In this document: one piece after another, positions 33,767 through 41,555 of the stretch
Layout: each line of letters opens with the position of its first letter
Numbering within the stretch: position 1 is the first letter of the stretch
Notes under the pieces: model-generated
Databases searched by the model: none
Told to the model about the DNA's origin: nothing
What the model saw: the letters and a program-made list of their open reading frames with translations, nothing else
Program-made: the position numbers and the translations under genes
Assembly: GCA_002344135.1 (NCBI GenBank)
Contig: DDTO01000002.1
Location: forward strand, 608,794-672,793
Direction: 5' to 3'
DNA: 64,000 nucleotides
DNA from: Chthonomonas sp. UBA2362
GTDB lineage: Bacteria; Armatimonadota; Fimbriimonadia; Fimbriimonadales; Fimbriimonadaceae

Positions 33767-34495
33767 ATGTCCAGCGACGAATCCAGACCAACGATCGACG
33801 ATCCCCGAGCCTCGCTGATCCAGAAGGCGGCGGGTGGCGATCGCGATGCTCAGGAGCGGCTCCTGGAGCCCCTACGCCCCGCACTCGATCGGTTCTTCGC
33901 CGGAAGAATGCGTGATCGAGACGAGGCCGAAAGCACAACCCAGCAAGTCTTTTTCGAGGTCCTTCGGCAACTGCCCGCATTCCGCGGGGAGTGCCCCTTC
34001 GACCGATGGGTGTGGCGCATCGCCGCGAACTTGCTGATTCGGCAGTATCGCCGGAAGGATCGAACGACCGAACTCGAACCCGATCAAGACTTTGCCGACG
34101 AAACGCAAGAACCTTCGGTGATGACTGCCGAGTGGCTCAAGGCAATGCTCGCGGCGGCGAAGGAAGCCTGCACCCAGGCCGAGCTGACCGTGATGTTGCT
34201 CTACTACCAAACCGGTTCCTTCGACGAGGTCGCAGAACTCGCCGACGAAAACCCGGCCACGGTCCGGAGTCGATTCCTGCGCGGTCGGTCCTCACTCCTC
34301 GCCTATCTCATTCGGTTCCAGCCAGACCTCGTCGGAGGCATCGAGCACGTCGCGTCGGTCGCCAAGCGGCTCCGCGGCGTCGAAGATGGCCTCGACGAAG
34401 AAGAGTTCCAGGCCTTCGCCAACGGCTCATACCCCTCCAAACTTCATCGTTCGGCGTGCGTGAAGATCGCTCGCCACCTCGCCAGCCCGATCTAA
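33767..34495 (+). CDS. ECF-type RNA polymerase sigma factor
   Basis: 242 residues from ATG 33767. Region 2 is RDEAESTTQQVFFEVLRQL ... PFDRWVWRIAANLLIRQYRR, and region 4 is CTQAELTVMLLYYQTGSFDEVAELADENPATVRSRFLRGRSSL, a helix-turn-helix recognising the -35 element. Residues 195-242 (HVASVAKRLRGVEDG ... LHRSACVKIARHLASP) are an extension not found in minimal ECF factors and resemble the short helical zinc-finger part of anti-sigma factors. The gene heads a three-gene set with a 256-aa partner (11 bp later) and a TPR-CHAT protease. Confidence 0.9.
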   Translation: MSSDESRPTIDDPRASLIQKAAGGDRDAQERLLEPLRPALDRFFAGRMRDRDEAESTTQQVFFEVLRQLPAFRGECPFDRWVWRIAANLLIRQYRRKDRTTELEPDQDFADETQEPSVMTAEWLKAMLAAAKEACTQAELTVMLLYYQTGSFDEVAELADENPATVRSRFLRGRSSLLAYLIRFQPDLVGGIEHVASVAKRLRGVEDGLDEEEFQAFANGSYPSKLHRSACVKIARHLASPI

Positions 34496-34506
34496 GAGAG
34501 ACCACC

Positions 34507-35277
34507 ATGGAACGCGAAACCCTCACCACCACCGAAGTCGCCCTCCGCGATGCCCTGGCTCGCAGCCCCGAGACCGATCCGATCTCGCCCGAAGAGATCA
34601 TCGAGGTCGCCAATCGCGGTCGCAAGCACCCACAGTTCGACTCGATGCTCGCCCGAATCGCGGCCAACCCCAGCGCCCTGGCTCTCTATCGGGCGACTCG
34701 CACCACGCGGCCGAAGCCGGCACTCCAGTTGAAGGCCGAAGCATGGTACGAGAACCTTCTGCAATTGCCGAAGTGGTTCGAAGACGTGATCGCTTCGGTG
34801 CAGCGTGCTCCGGCCCCGGCCTACCGATCGGGTTCTTCGCAGGCTACCCCTCGCCTGCTCGCTCCCGATCCCGGCAATCAGTCCGTTCTGCCGGGCATCC
34901 AGGATTGGAAGTTCGAGGCGGAAGAGAGCGACGTGGCGATCGAACAGGCTGGGAAGTCCCTGGCGACCGCCGATCCCCTTGCCCCCGGCACGGTAACCGT
35001 CGTCGTCGACGGCGAAGACGCCTGGTCCCTCGATGGCGATCAAGTCTTCCGGTTCAGGGTTCTGGACTCGGCCGATGCCGACCGAGTTCGATGGGCGGAG
35101 TCTAACGCGCAGGCTGCTCCCGTCGCCGCAGCCCTCACTCTGTTCAGCCTCGGTCGGTTCGCTGACGCGGAGCGACTCATCTCCCGCTGGCCGAACGATC
35201 CCGATCTCGCCGCCTGGGCAAGCCTGATCCGGCTATCCTGTGAGGCGAGACGGATGGATGCCCGAGAGCTCTTCTGA
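34507..35277 (+). CDS. putative anti-sigma-like partner with zinc ligands lost
   Basis: A 256-residue protein from ATG 34507. Residues 20-60 (DPISPEEIIEVANRG, HPQFDSMLARIAANPSALALYRATR) align by eye with the zinc-anti-sigma helix HxxxCxxC, where a CPEC motif is expected; here it is NPSA, so zinc could not bind. The middle carries beta-rich sequences (TVTVVVDGEDAWSLDGDQVFRFRV), and residues 195-256 look like a helical repeat (LFSLGRFADAERLISRWPNDP). No membrane segment is visible. The stop lies inside the next gene's start region (20-bp overlap), so all three genes are coupled. Function is inferred only. Confidence 0.55.
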   Translation: MERETLTTTEVALRDALARSPETDPISPEEIIEVANRGRKHPQFDSMLARIAANPSALALYRATRTTRPKPALQLKAEAWYENLLQLPKWFEDVIASVQRAPAPAYRSGSSQATPRLLAPDPGNQSVLPGIQDWKFEAEESDVAIEQAGKSLATADPLAPGTVTVVVDGEDAWSLDGDQVFRFRVLDSADADRVRWAESNAQAAPVAAALTLFSLGRFADAERLISRWPNDPDLAAWASLIRLSCEARRMDARELF

Positions 35278-37432
35278 AGTCCTCCAGCGGTGGGTCTCCC
35301 GCCTTCGGTCACCCGCGGTTTCCGCGGGTGACCTTCGGTCGTGCCGGGCCGAGGTCGAGCCACTTGCGTGGGGGCCCTCGGAGTCGACGATCGCCGGCGA
35401 CCTGGCCGAGTTGGTCGTCGAATTGGCGACCGATGACCGAGAGCGTGCATGGGGGGCATGGCTCGGCGCGCGTGCGGCTCGATTCAGGGCCGACTTCCGC
35501 CTCGCTGGGCGCCTAAACGCTCTGGCGAGGCGTCTCTATCGCGCGGCGAAGGACGACAGCGGACTTGCCAATTGCGACCTGCTGTCCGGAGCGATCGCTG
35601 CCGAGGTTGGCGACCTGGATCACGCAGCCCGGGCGTACCGCGCAGCAGAGAAGCGCTTCCTTCGTGGAGGCGACTCTCGGGGGATCGCTGCCTGCACGTA
35701 CAACCGGGGGCTTATTCACTTTCGGCGGTCGGAGTTCTTCGAGGCCCTCCGGGCGTACGAGTCGGCAAAGGACGCCTTCGAGTCGCTCAGCCGCGAGGCC
35801 GACGGGGCGATTTGCACGATGAACATCGGCAACGCCCTCGACCTCATGGGCAGACACCAAGATGCTCTCGAGAATTTCAAAACTGCTCAGGCGGTTTTCG
35901 GCCGGGTCGGGGACGACAACCGGTCCGCTCGTTGCCAGCTCAACGCGGGCAATGCGCTGGCTGCCGCCGGCAAGAAGCCGGGTGCTCGGCGGATGTTCGC
36001 CGAGGCGCGGGAGGTCTTTCAGCGTTTGGGCGATGATCGGATGGTGGCGGCTTGCCTGCTCAACGAGGCCGAGTTGGAGCCGGAAGGCGCCGCCGCCCTC
36101 TATGGCGAAGCCCTGGAGATTTTTTCCCGCATCGAGGACAAACCCGGAGCTGGGGAGTGCGAGCTCGCGCTCTCTAGGTTGGAGCAGTCACCCGAACGGG
36201 CCGAGCGAGCGCACCGGATGTTTCTTGAATTGGGCGACCGGCTGCAAATCGCGGCCGCCCTCCAACGCAAGGCCGCCTTCGCAGGCAATCCAGCGGAATT
36301 GTTGGAAGAGGCCTTAGAGTCGGTCGAAGCGGCGGTCGCTGCGAATCCTGACTATTCGTTCCGGTTCCTCGCAGTTCGACGGTTTGCCGATCTCGTGCCT
36401 TTGCTTGTCGATCGGCACCTTAATGCGCACGACCTCGATGCCGCTTGGCAAATCGGTCTGCGGGCTAGTTTGCGCCGAGTTTCGTCAGAGCCAGACAGGA
36501 ACGAGGCGGTCCTGCAGATTCACTTGCTGGAAGACGCCATCGTACTCGTGGCCGCCCATGGGGGAGTTTTGACCGCAGAGCGCATCGAAGCAGGAAGTGA
36601 GGCCACGCCGGAAGTCATTCGGACTTGCAGCGGCGAGATTAGAAGGCCGAATGGCGAACTGAGTCGACTCGCGGACTTGAGCGCCCGCCTTCTCTTGCCC
36701 CTATGGGGAGTTCTCAAGCAGGCACGGCAACTTCGCGTCCTGCCAGGGGCGCATTGCAACCAGATCCCGTTTTCGGCGCTGCCCATCGACGGTGGACGCC
36801 TCATCGACTCGCTGGCGATCGTCGTCTCCGATCAACCTCGAGGCGACCCGTTGCAGGGAGATTGGGGACTGGGATTAGCGGCAACGAGAAGCTCCTTCGC
36901 AAACGGTCTGATCGATCTTCCGTCGACAGAGTCGGAGGGGCGGATCCTGGTCGATCGACTTCCCGGTACGCGGCATTTGCACCAGGGCCAGGCTACGGCG
37001 ACTCGGGTACGGGAGGGGCTGGCAGACACGAATCTCCTTCACATCGCGACTCATGCTCTCGACGCTCCGTCGAACCCGGCCGCGGCGGCCCTCGTACTGG
37101 AGCCCGATGCTGCGTACCCGTCGGGCCTTCTGTATGGCCGCGAAATCGCGGCGACGAGGGCGACAAGCCGCCTCGTGGTGCTTTCTGCCTGCGGTACCGA
37201 CCGCCAGCCGGAATCGCTTGCGCAAGCCTTCCTCACCGCCGGAGCGAAGTCGGTGCTCGCCAGCGGCTGGCAAGCCCATGACGAGGCCACGTTGCGGTGG
37301 ATGGACTCCTTTTACCGAGAACTCGCTGGGGGAGCATCCGCTCCGGCAGCCCACCGGCAAGCCTGTCTCGAAGCCATTCGAGGCCCCTTCGCCGATCCTC
37401 ACTACTGGGCGCTGTGGAAATTGCTGGGTTAG
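35258..37432 (+). CDS. TPR-CHAT caspase-like protease
   Basis: About 724 residues; ATG 35258 is preferred (an upstream GTG at 35240 is possible). Residues 55-340 are tetratricopeptide repeats (NRGLIHFRRSEFFEALRAYE; MNIGNALDLMGRHQDALENF). The C-terminal CHAT domain has THxL (LLHIATHALD, His599) and a catalytic Cys in VVLSACGTDR (Cys645), the His/Cys dyad of caspase-HetF-type proteases. FLTAGAKSVLASGWQAHD is the conserved end. CHAT proteases cut proteins after activation by TPR sensing. Fusion with TPR and linkage to a sigma factor suggests regulated proteolysis in a stress or death pathway. Confidence 0.9.
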   Translation: MPESSSEVLQRWVSRLRSPAVSAGDLRSCRAEVEPLAWGPSESTIAGDLAELVVELATDDRERAWGAWLGARAARFRADFRLAGRLNALARRLYRAAKDDSGLANCDLLSGAIAAEVGDLDHAARAYRAAEKRFLRGGDSRGIAACTYNRGLIHFRRSEFFEALRAYESAKDAFESLSREADGAICTMNIGNALDLMGRHQDALENFKTAQAVFGRVGDDNRSARCQLNAGNALAAAGKKPGARRMFAEAREVFQRLGDDRMVAACLLNEAELEPEGAAALYGEALEIFSRIEDKPGAGECELALSRLEQSPERAERAHRMFLELGDRLQIAAALQRKAAFAGNPAELLEEALESVEAAVAANPDYSFRFLAVRRFADLVPLLVDRHLNAHDLDAAWQIGLRASLRRVSSEPDRNEAVLQIHLLEDAIVLVAAHGGVLTAERIEAGSEATPEVIRTCSGEIRRPNGELSRLADLSARLLLPLWGVLKQARQLRVLPGAHCNQIPFSALPIDGGRLIDSLAIVVSDQPRGDPLQGDWGLGLAATRSSFANGLIDLPSTESEGRILVDRLPGTRHLHQGQATATRVREGLADTNLLHIATHALDAPSNPAAAALVLEPDAAYPSGLLYGREIAATRATSRLVVLSACGTDRQPESLAQAFLTAGAKSVLASGWQAHDEATLRWMDSFYRELAGGASAPAAHRQACLEAIRGPFADPHYWALWKLLG

Positions 37433-37466
37433 TCGCTTACCAGGACCGCGGCGCTCGTCGTTCGTG

Positions 37467-37472
37467 TAAAGT
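37467..37472 (+). promoter_or_regulatory. -10-like hexamer TAAAGT, leaderless start
   Basis: TAAAGT ends six bases before the GTG at 37479 and no Shine-Dalgarno sequence is present. Confidence 0.4.
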
Positions 37473-37478
37473 AGGTTC

Positions 37479-38246
37479 GTGCGATTTCTTGCTCATGCTT
37501 TGATCGTAGGAGGGCTCTTCGCCACTGGCACCGTATGGGCCAGTCCGATCGTTCGCGTCGGCGATAGCCGGCCAACGAACTGGTCCCAAGGCATGACCGA
37601 CGGCAACGTGAACCCGGTCTCGGGTCCGCTTACGGGGCCGACTAGTGCGTATTACACCAGTCTCCTAGGCGGTGGAGGCCCGAGTTCCTTCGAGCAGAAG
37701 GTGCCCATCCTCACCCCCGATGTCCCCATCACTACCGGGATCGTCACCCGCGACGGTCTAGTTGTTTCGTGGGATCAACCCGCAGACCCCAATGCCCTGG
37801 GGGTGGCATCGTGGGAGTGGGGATACCATGCCGACCCCGATCTGACCGGGTTGGTGCTCACCACCGAAGCGCTCGCGCCGATAGGCGTGTTTGCCCTCGG
37901 TATCGAGCTCATCGACGAAGACGGCTTCGCCCGCGGATGGTACCGAAGGGGTCCGATGCCTCCGGTGTGGGACCCGAGCTACATCCTCGACGTCTCGGCT
38001 CCGGTCCTGCAGCCACCGTTCGACCAGTTCCTACAGGACCCGGCTTTTGATATCACCCGGGTCATGAAGATTCGGTTCAATCAGTCCAGCTATCCACAGT
38101 TGCCGTTCCAGGTGCCGGACCCCACGAACAACGGGGACGCCTGGGATGCTTGGGCCCATTTGGATGTGGTGCCGGAGCCGGCGAGCCTGCTCGTGCTCGG
38201 CGGCGGCTTGCTCGGACTATTGAAGCGCCGTCGACGAGTTCGCTGA
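37479..38246 (+). CDS. PEP-CTERM secreted protein
   Basis: A 255-residue protein with signal peptide MRFLAHALIVGGLFATGTVWA and C-terminal VPEPASLLVLGGGLLGLLKRRRRVR in two parts: the PEP motif, hydrophobic helix and basic tail of exosortase substrates. The GTG start is supported by a TAAAGT six bases upstream. The mature domain (VSWDQPADPNALGVASWEW ...) is beta-rich and unrecognised. It follows the CHAT gene by 46 bp but has its own promoter-like hexamer, so it need not belong to that system. Confidence 0.82.
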   Translation: MRFLAHALIVGGLFATGTVWASPIVRVGDSRPTNWSQGMTDGNVNPVSGPLTGPTSAYYTSLLGGGGPSSFEQKVPILTPDVPITTGIVTRDGLVVSWDQPADPNALGVASWEWGYHADPDLTGLVLTTEALAPIGVFALGIELIDEDGFARGWYRRGPMPPVWDPSYILDVSAPVLQPPFDQFLQDPAFDITRVMKIRFNQSSYPQLPFQVPDPTNNGDAWDAWAHLDVVPEPASLLVLGGGLLGLLKRRRRVR

Positions 38247-38330
38247 TCTGGCATTCAGGGGTCCGAATCTGCTAGAATTATCGTTCGCGCGCCTCTCCCG
38301 ACCTTTGGGCGCGCATGCGAGGACCTCACG

Positions 38331-40151
38331 TTGGCGAAAACCGTCCAGATCAAACCCGAAGAAGAGTTCGCTCGTGCCTATGCGGACCGTCTCATACTCG
38401 AAAAGCTGACCGAACTGCAGTCGGCGATGAAGCTTTCCGAACTGGCCGAGAAGCTGCAAGGAACCGGAATCGGCCTCGCCGCCGTCCGGTCACTGCTGGC
38501 GAGCAACCCGTCCAAATTCGCCTACGCCGAACGGCGCTGGATTCCGGCGGCCCGAGTGCAGGGCGCGGGGCGCCCGTTCCAACAGGCAGTGCGCCTCATC
38601 GTGGACCGCTTCGGCGGGCCGATGCCGATCGAGCTTGTCGTCCATGAGCTGCGGCAAACCCGCGAGGGCACCCTCGAGAGCCTCGAGACCGCGCTGGAGC
38701 GCGTTTGCGTCAGGGACCCCGACCTTTTTCTCACCGAAAACCGCGAACTCGCCCTGTCGGACTGGGTCTTCGTCGCCACCGACGAACCGCTCGATCGCGC
38801 ATTGGACTTGAACCAGGTGCCCGTCGAGGAGTTCGAAGATGCCCAACAGAATCTGGCCAAAATCGACTGGAGCCAGCCAGATGCTATCGCAAATGCCCTG
38901 AGTCATGCGGCACCGATCCGCGCCAAGACGATCGGCGCGGTGGCTTGGCGTTCCGCGACCCCGGACGATCCGAAGACGCTCCTACACTGGAATTGGCGCG
39001 ACTTCGCCGCGAAGTTGCTCAGTATCCCCGGATACGTGCTTGCTTCCGACGGAGTGGTCTATCCCGAAGCTGATACTAAGAAGTGGGTAAGCGCTGCGGT
39101 GAAGCTTGCCGAGAAGTTAGCGCCAACGATCGAAATCGAGGATGCCCAGCCGATCGAGGTGAAGGACTCCGACGTCGACAAGATGGTCAAGAAGATCATC
39201 GCGTCCGACGCCAGCGTCACCGCGACTCAGCTCCTCGAGGAGTTTTACGAGATCACTCCGAGCGTCAAGACCTTCCCCGACGACATGGCCAACCTCATGG
39301 CCGCCCTCAAGGACCGGACCGATGTGTGGTGGGTCGGTGGTGATCGCTTCCGCAAGCCCGGGACTGCGCCGGACTTCGTCGAAAGCGTGCCCGAACTGTT
39401 CCAATTCGTCCAGACAGACTTCCTGGACGACGAGGGCGAGCAAGTCGACGTCGAACTCAACGACGAAGGGCTCAGCAGCACGCTCCGCAAGCTGCTGATC
39501 CACCCGCAGGCGATGGACGTCCTCGATGAGGACATCCTCCCGGCGCCGAAGACGATGCCGGAGCAGATTCCGTTGGTGCTCAAGACCATACACCGCGAAC
39601 TGGGCACGTTCCCGATGTGCCAAATCCCCAACGGCTGGCTGGATCCCGAGCCGAAGATTCAAGAGCTGCTCTTCGTCGATGGCGATGGGCGAGAGTTGCA
39701 GGTGTGGGCGAACATGGAAGCCCGGCTTCTCTTTAACCTGATCGACTGGTTCTTCGAGCAGCCGATCGAGTCGGGCGCCGCGTTCGCCTTGACGCGGACC
39801 GCGAAGCCCAACGTATTCGAATTCGAATGGCGCGAACAGCCCGACCCCGTCGTGTTCATCACGACGCAGCGGATGGAGCAATTGCGCGCCATCCAGGAGA
39901 ACGCGGCCGAGATGAGCACGCTCGAAGTGCTCATGGAGGTCATGGGTCACTGGCCGAAGGGCGCCGATTTCTTGACGATCCTTTGGGAAGTGAACGTCGT
40001 CCGAAGGGTTCCGCGTCGGTTGGTCGCCTCGCTCCTGTCGAGCTACGCCTGCTTCTATCAGCGTTCCGGTTCTCCGGTCTGGCACTTCGACAATAAGAAG
40101 GTCGACCAGGGCTTCGATAAGTCCAAGCGGAAGTTCGTGCTGAAGAAGTAG
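38331..40151 (+). CDS. conserved-looking unknown protein, winged-helix-like repeats
   Basis: A 606-residue cytoplasmic protein starting at TTG 38331 (TAGAAT at 38273-38278 may be its -10). It has no signal, no membrane segment and no familiar catalytic motif. Several segments of about 80 residues (KLSELAEKLQGTGIGLAAV; TATQLLEEFYEITPSV; TLEVLMEVMGHWPKGADF) look like helical winged-helix units of the type seen in chromatin and transcription factors. Two short beta segments (RRWIPAAR; WWVGGDRF) follow helices as in winged helices. Nucleic-acid binding is a guess. It is adjacent to the creatininase-family gene (12 bp). Confidence 0.6.
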   Translation: MAKTVQIKPEEEFARAYADRLILEKLTELQSAMKLSELAEKLQGTGIGLAAVRSLLASNPSKFAYAERRWIPAARVQGAGRPFQQAVRLIVDRFGGPMPIELVVHELRQTREGTLESLETALERVCVRDPDLFLTENRELALSDWVFVATDEPLDRALDLNQVPVEEFEDAQQNLAKIDWSQPDAIANALSHAAPIRAKTIGAVAWRSATPDDPKTLLHWNWRDFAAKLLSIPGYVLASDGVVYPEADTKKWVSAAVKLAEKLAPTIEIEDAQPIEVKDSDVDKMVKKIIASDASVTATQLLEEFYEITPSVKTFPDDMANLMAALKDRTDVWWVGGDRFRKPGTAPDFVESVPELFQFVQTDFLDDEGEQVDVELNDEGLSSTLRKLLIHPQAMDVLDEDILPAPKTMPEQIPLVLKTIHRELGTFPMCQIPNGWLDPEPKIQELLFVDGDGRELQVWANMEARLLFNLIDWFFEQPIESGAAFALTRTAKPNVFEFEWREQPDPVVFITTQRMEQLRAIQENAAEMSTLEVLMEVMGHWPKGADFLTILWEVNVVRRVPRRLVASLLSSYACFYQRSGSPVWHFDNKKVDQGFDKSKRKFVLKK

Positions 40152-40163
40152 TCTTCGAGGGGC

Positions 40164-40919
40164 ATGATCCTCTCGCGAATGACCTGGCGCGAGGTCGAAG
40201 ATCTCGACCGGGCGTGTGTGGTGTTGATCCCCACCGGGGCGCTCGAACAGCACGGCCCGCACCTGCCGCTTTTCACCGACAGCCTTATCGCCGGGGCGGT
40301 CGCCGAAGCGGTGGAGCACTACCTGCCTGCCGAGGTCCTCTTAACCCCGACCCTCTGGCTGGGCGCTTCGGCGCATCACTTGGCATTCGCTGGGACACTT
40401 TCGGCTTCGTTCGAGGCTTTTATCCGGTCGCTCCAGAGCGTGATCGAGTCGCTCGAACCCCATGGCTTCGAGAAGTTCTTCGTCGTGAACGGCCATGGCG
40501 GCAATACGGAACCGAACGGCCTTGCCCTGAGGGAGATCAAGACGCGATTTCCGAACCTGACAGTCGGTCACGTGGGCTACTTCGACTACTCCCGGGCGGT
40601 CGCAGCGGAGGTCATGGAGGGGCCGATTCGGGAGATCAGGCACGCCTGCGAAGCAGAGACCAGCCTGGCGCTTCACTTGTTCCCCGACCTGGTTCGTCGG
40701 GACCTGCTTCGCGATGATGGGCTTACTGCGAATCCGCCGATCGCCGGACTCGTGGCGACTTTCGACGAAGTGACAGAGGAGGGCTCGTTCGGTTACGCCA
40801 CCCTCGCCTCGGCGGAGAAGGGCAAAGCCATCTTCGATGCGGCGGTGGATGGGCTGACCCGCGACGTGGCGGCATTGGCGCGGGGGTTTCAGTTCGAAGG
40901 CCTGCCTCCTCGCGATTAA
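40164..40919 (+). CDS. creatininase family amidohydrolase
   Basis: A 251-residue protein. The metal-binding series includes LIPTGALEQHGPHLPLFTDS (Glu, His, Asp), FVVNGHGGNTEPN, and an Asp/Glu-rich helix (HACEAETSLALHLFP). Members hydrolyse creatinine, formamides of riboflavin/F420 precursors (ArfB) or mycofactocin-type peptides (MftE). GAGGGG-type upstream GAGGGGC lies before the ATG. The neighbouring genes do not identify the substrate. No mycofactocin genes are visible, so the amidohydrolase role is open. Confidence 0.88.
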   Translation: MILSRMTWREVEDLDRACVVLIPTGALEQHGPHLPLFTDSLIAGAVAEAVEHYLPAEVLLTPTLWLGASAHHLAFAGTLSASFEAFIRSLQSVIESLEPHGFEKFFVVNGHGGNTEPNGLALREIKTRFPNLTVGHVGYFDYSRAVAAEVMEGPIREIRHACEAETSLALHLFPDLVRRDLLRDDGLTANPPIAGLVATFDEVTEEGSFGYATLASAEKGKAIFDAAVDGLTRDVAALARGFQFEGLPPRD

Positions 40920-40924
40920 ACGAC

Positions 40925-40960
40925 CGAACCCGCCCCCGAGAGAGTGGAGGAGCGGGCTCG
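40925..40960. terminator. imperfect hairpin between convergent genes
   Basis: CGAACCCGC (40925-40933) pairs with GCGGGCTCG (40952-40960) with one mismatch, over an 18-base loop. It lies after the creatininase-family gene (ends 40919, plus) and before the deaminase end (41077, minus). No T-run. Confidence 0.35.
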
Positions 40961-41076
40961 ATCGAAATGCCGGAGGGCGTCCGGCTATGGTTCCTTTTGC
41001 TTCAAGTCCGGATCACACCGGTATGTTCACTTGGACGACGTATTCGGGCCCGGGATCGTGAGGCGGGACCTTCGGC

Positions 41077-41553
41077 TCAGTAGTTTTGCCGATCTAGCTT
41101 GGTCAGCCATTCCTGGAAGGCTGGCTGTGCTTCGTCGCGGAGGAGTTGGATCATCGGAATCGAACGCTCGGAAATCGGTCGATCGAGTTCCTCATAGATG
41201 AATTCGTCGTCGAAGTCGATCGCGGCGGCATCGTCCCGGGTGTTTGCAAAGAAGACCCGGGACGGCCGCGACCAATAGATCGCGCCCAGACACATCGGGC
41301 ACGGCTCGCAACTGGTGTAAAGATCGCATCCGGTCAGTTGAAACGAGTCGAGGGCTCGGCAGGCGATCCGGATGGCGACCATCTCGGCATGTGCGGTCGG
41401 ATCCTTGAGATGCAGGACCTGGTTGAAGCCTCGAGCGAGGACCGCGCCTTCCCTGACGATCACGCATCCGAATGGGCCACCCATCCCGGCTCGCATGCCG
41501 TTCAGGCCGAGCCGGATCGCCTCCCGCATGAAGTCGGGGTTCGGGGCATCCAA
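41077..41553 (-). CDS. nucleoside/guanine deaminase family protein
   Basis: A 158-residue zinc deaminase. Zinc ligands and catalytic Glu are in PTAHAEMVAIR (HAE) and TSCEPCPMCLGAIYWS (PCxxC). The order and the ending resemble guanine deaminase GuaD and tRNA adenosine deaminase TadA; residues after the PCxxC (SRVFFANTRDDAAAIDFDDEF) favour guanine deaminase of the Bacillus type. It converts an amino-purine to its oxo form. It is three bases downstream of the TPR-protein stop on the same strand, so both may be one transcript. Confidence 0.85.
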   Translation of the reverse strand: MDAPNPDFMREAIRLGLNGMRAGMGGPFGCVIVREGAVLARGFNQVLHLKDPTAHAEMVAIRIACRALDSFQLTGCDLYTSCEPCPMCLGAIYWSRPSRVFFANTRDDAAAIDFDDEFIYEELDRPISERSIPMIQLLRDEAQPAFQEWLTKLDRQNY

Positions 41554-41555
41554 AG

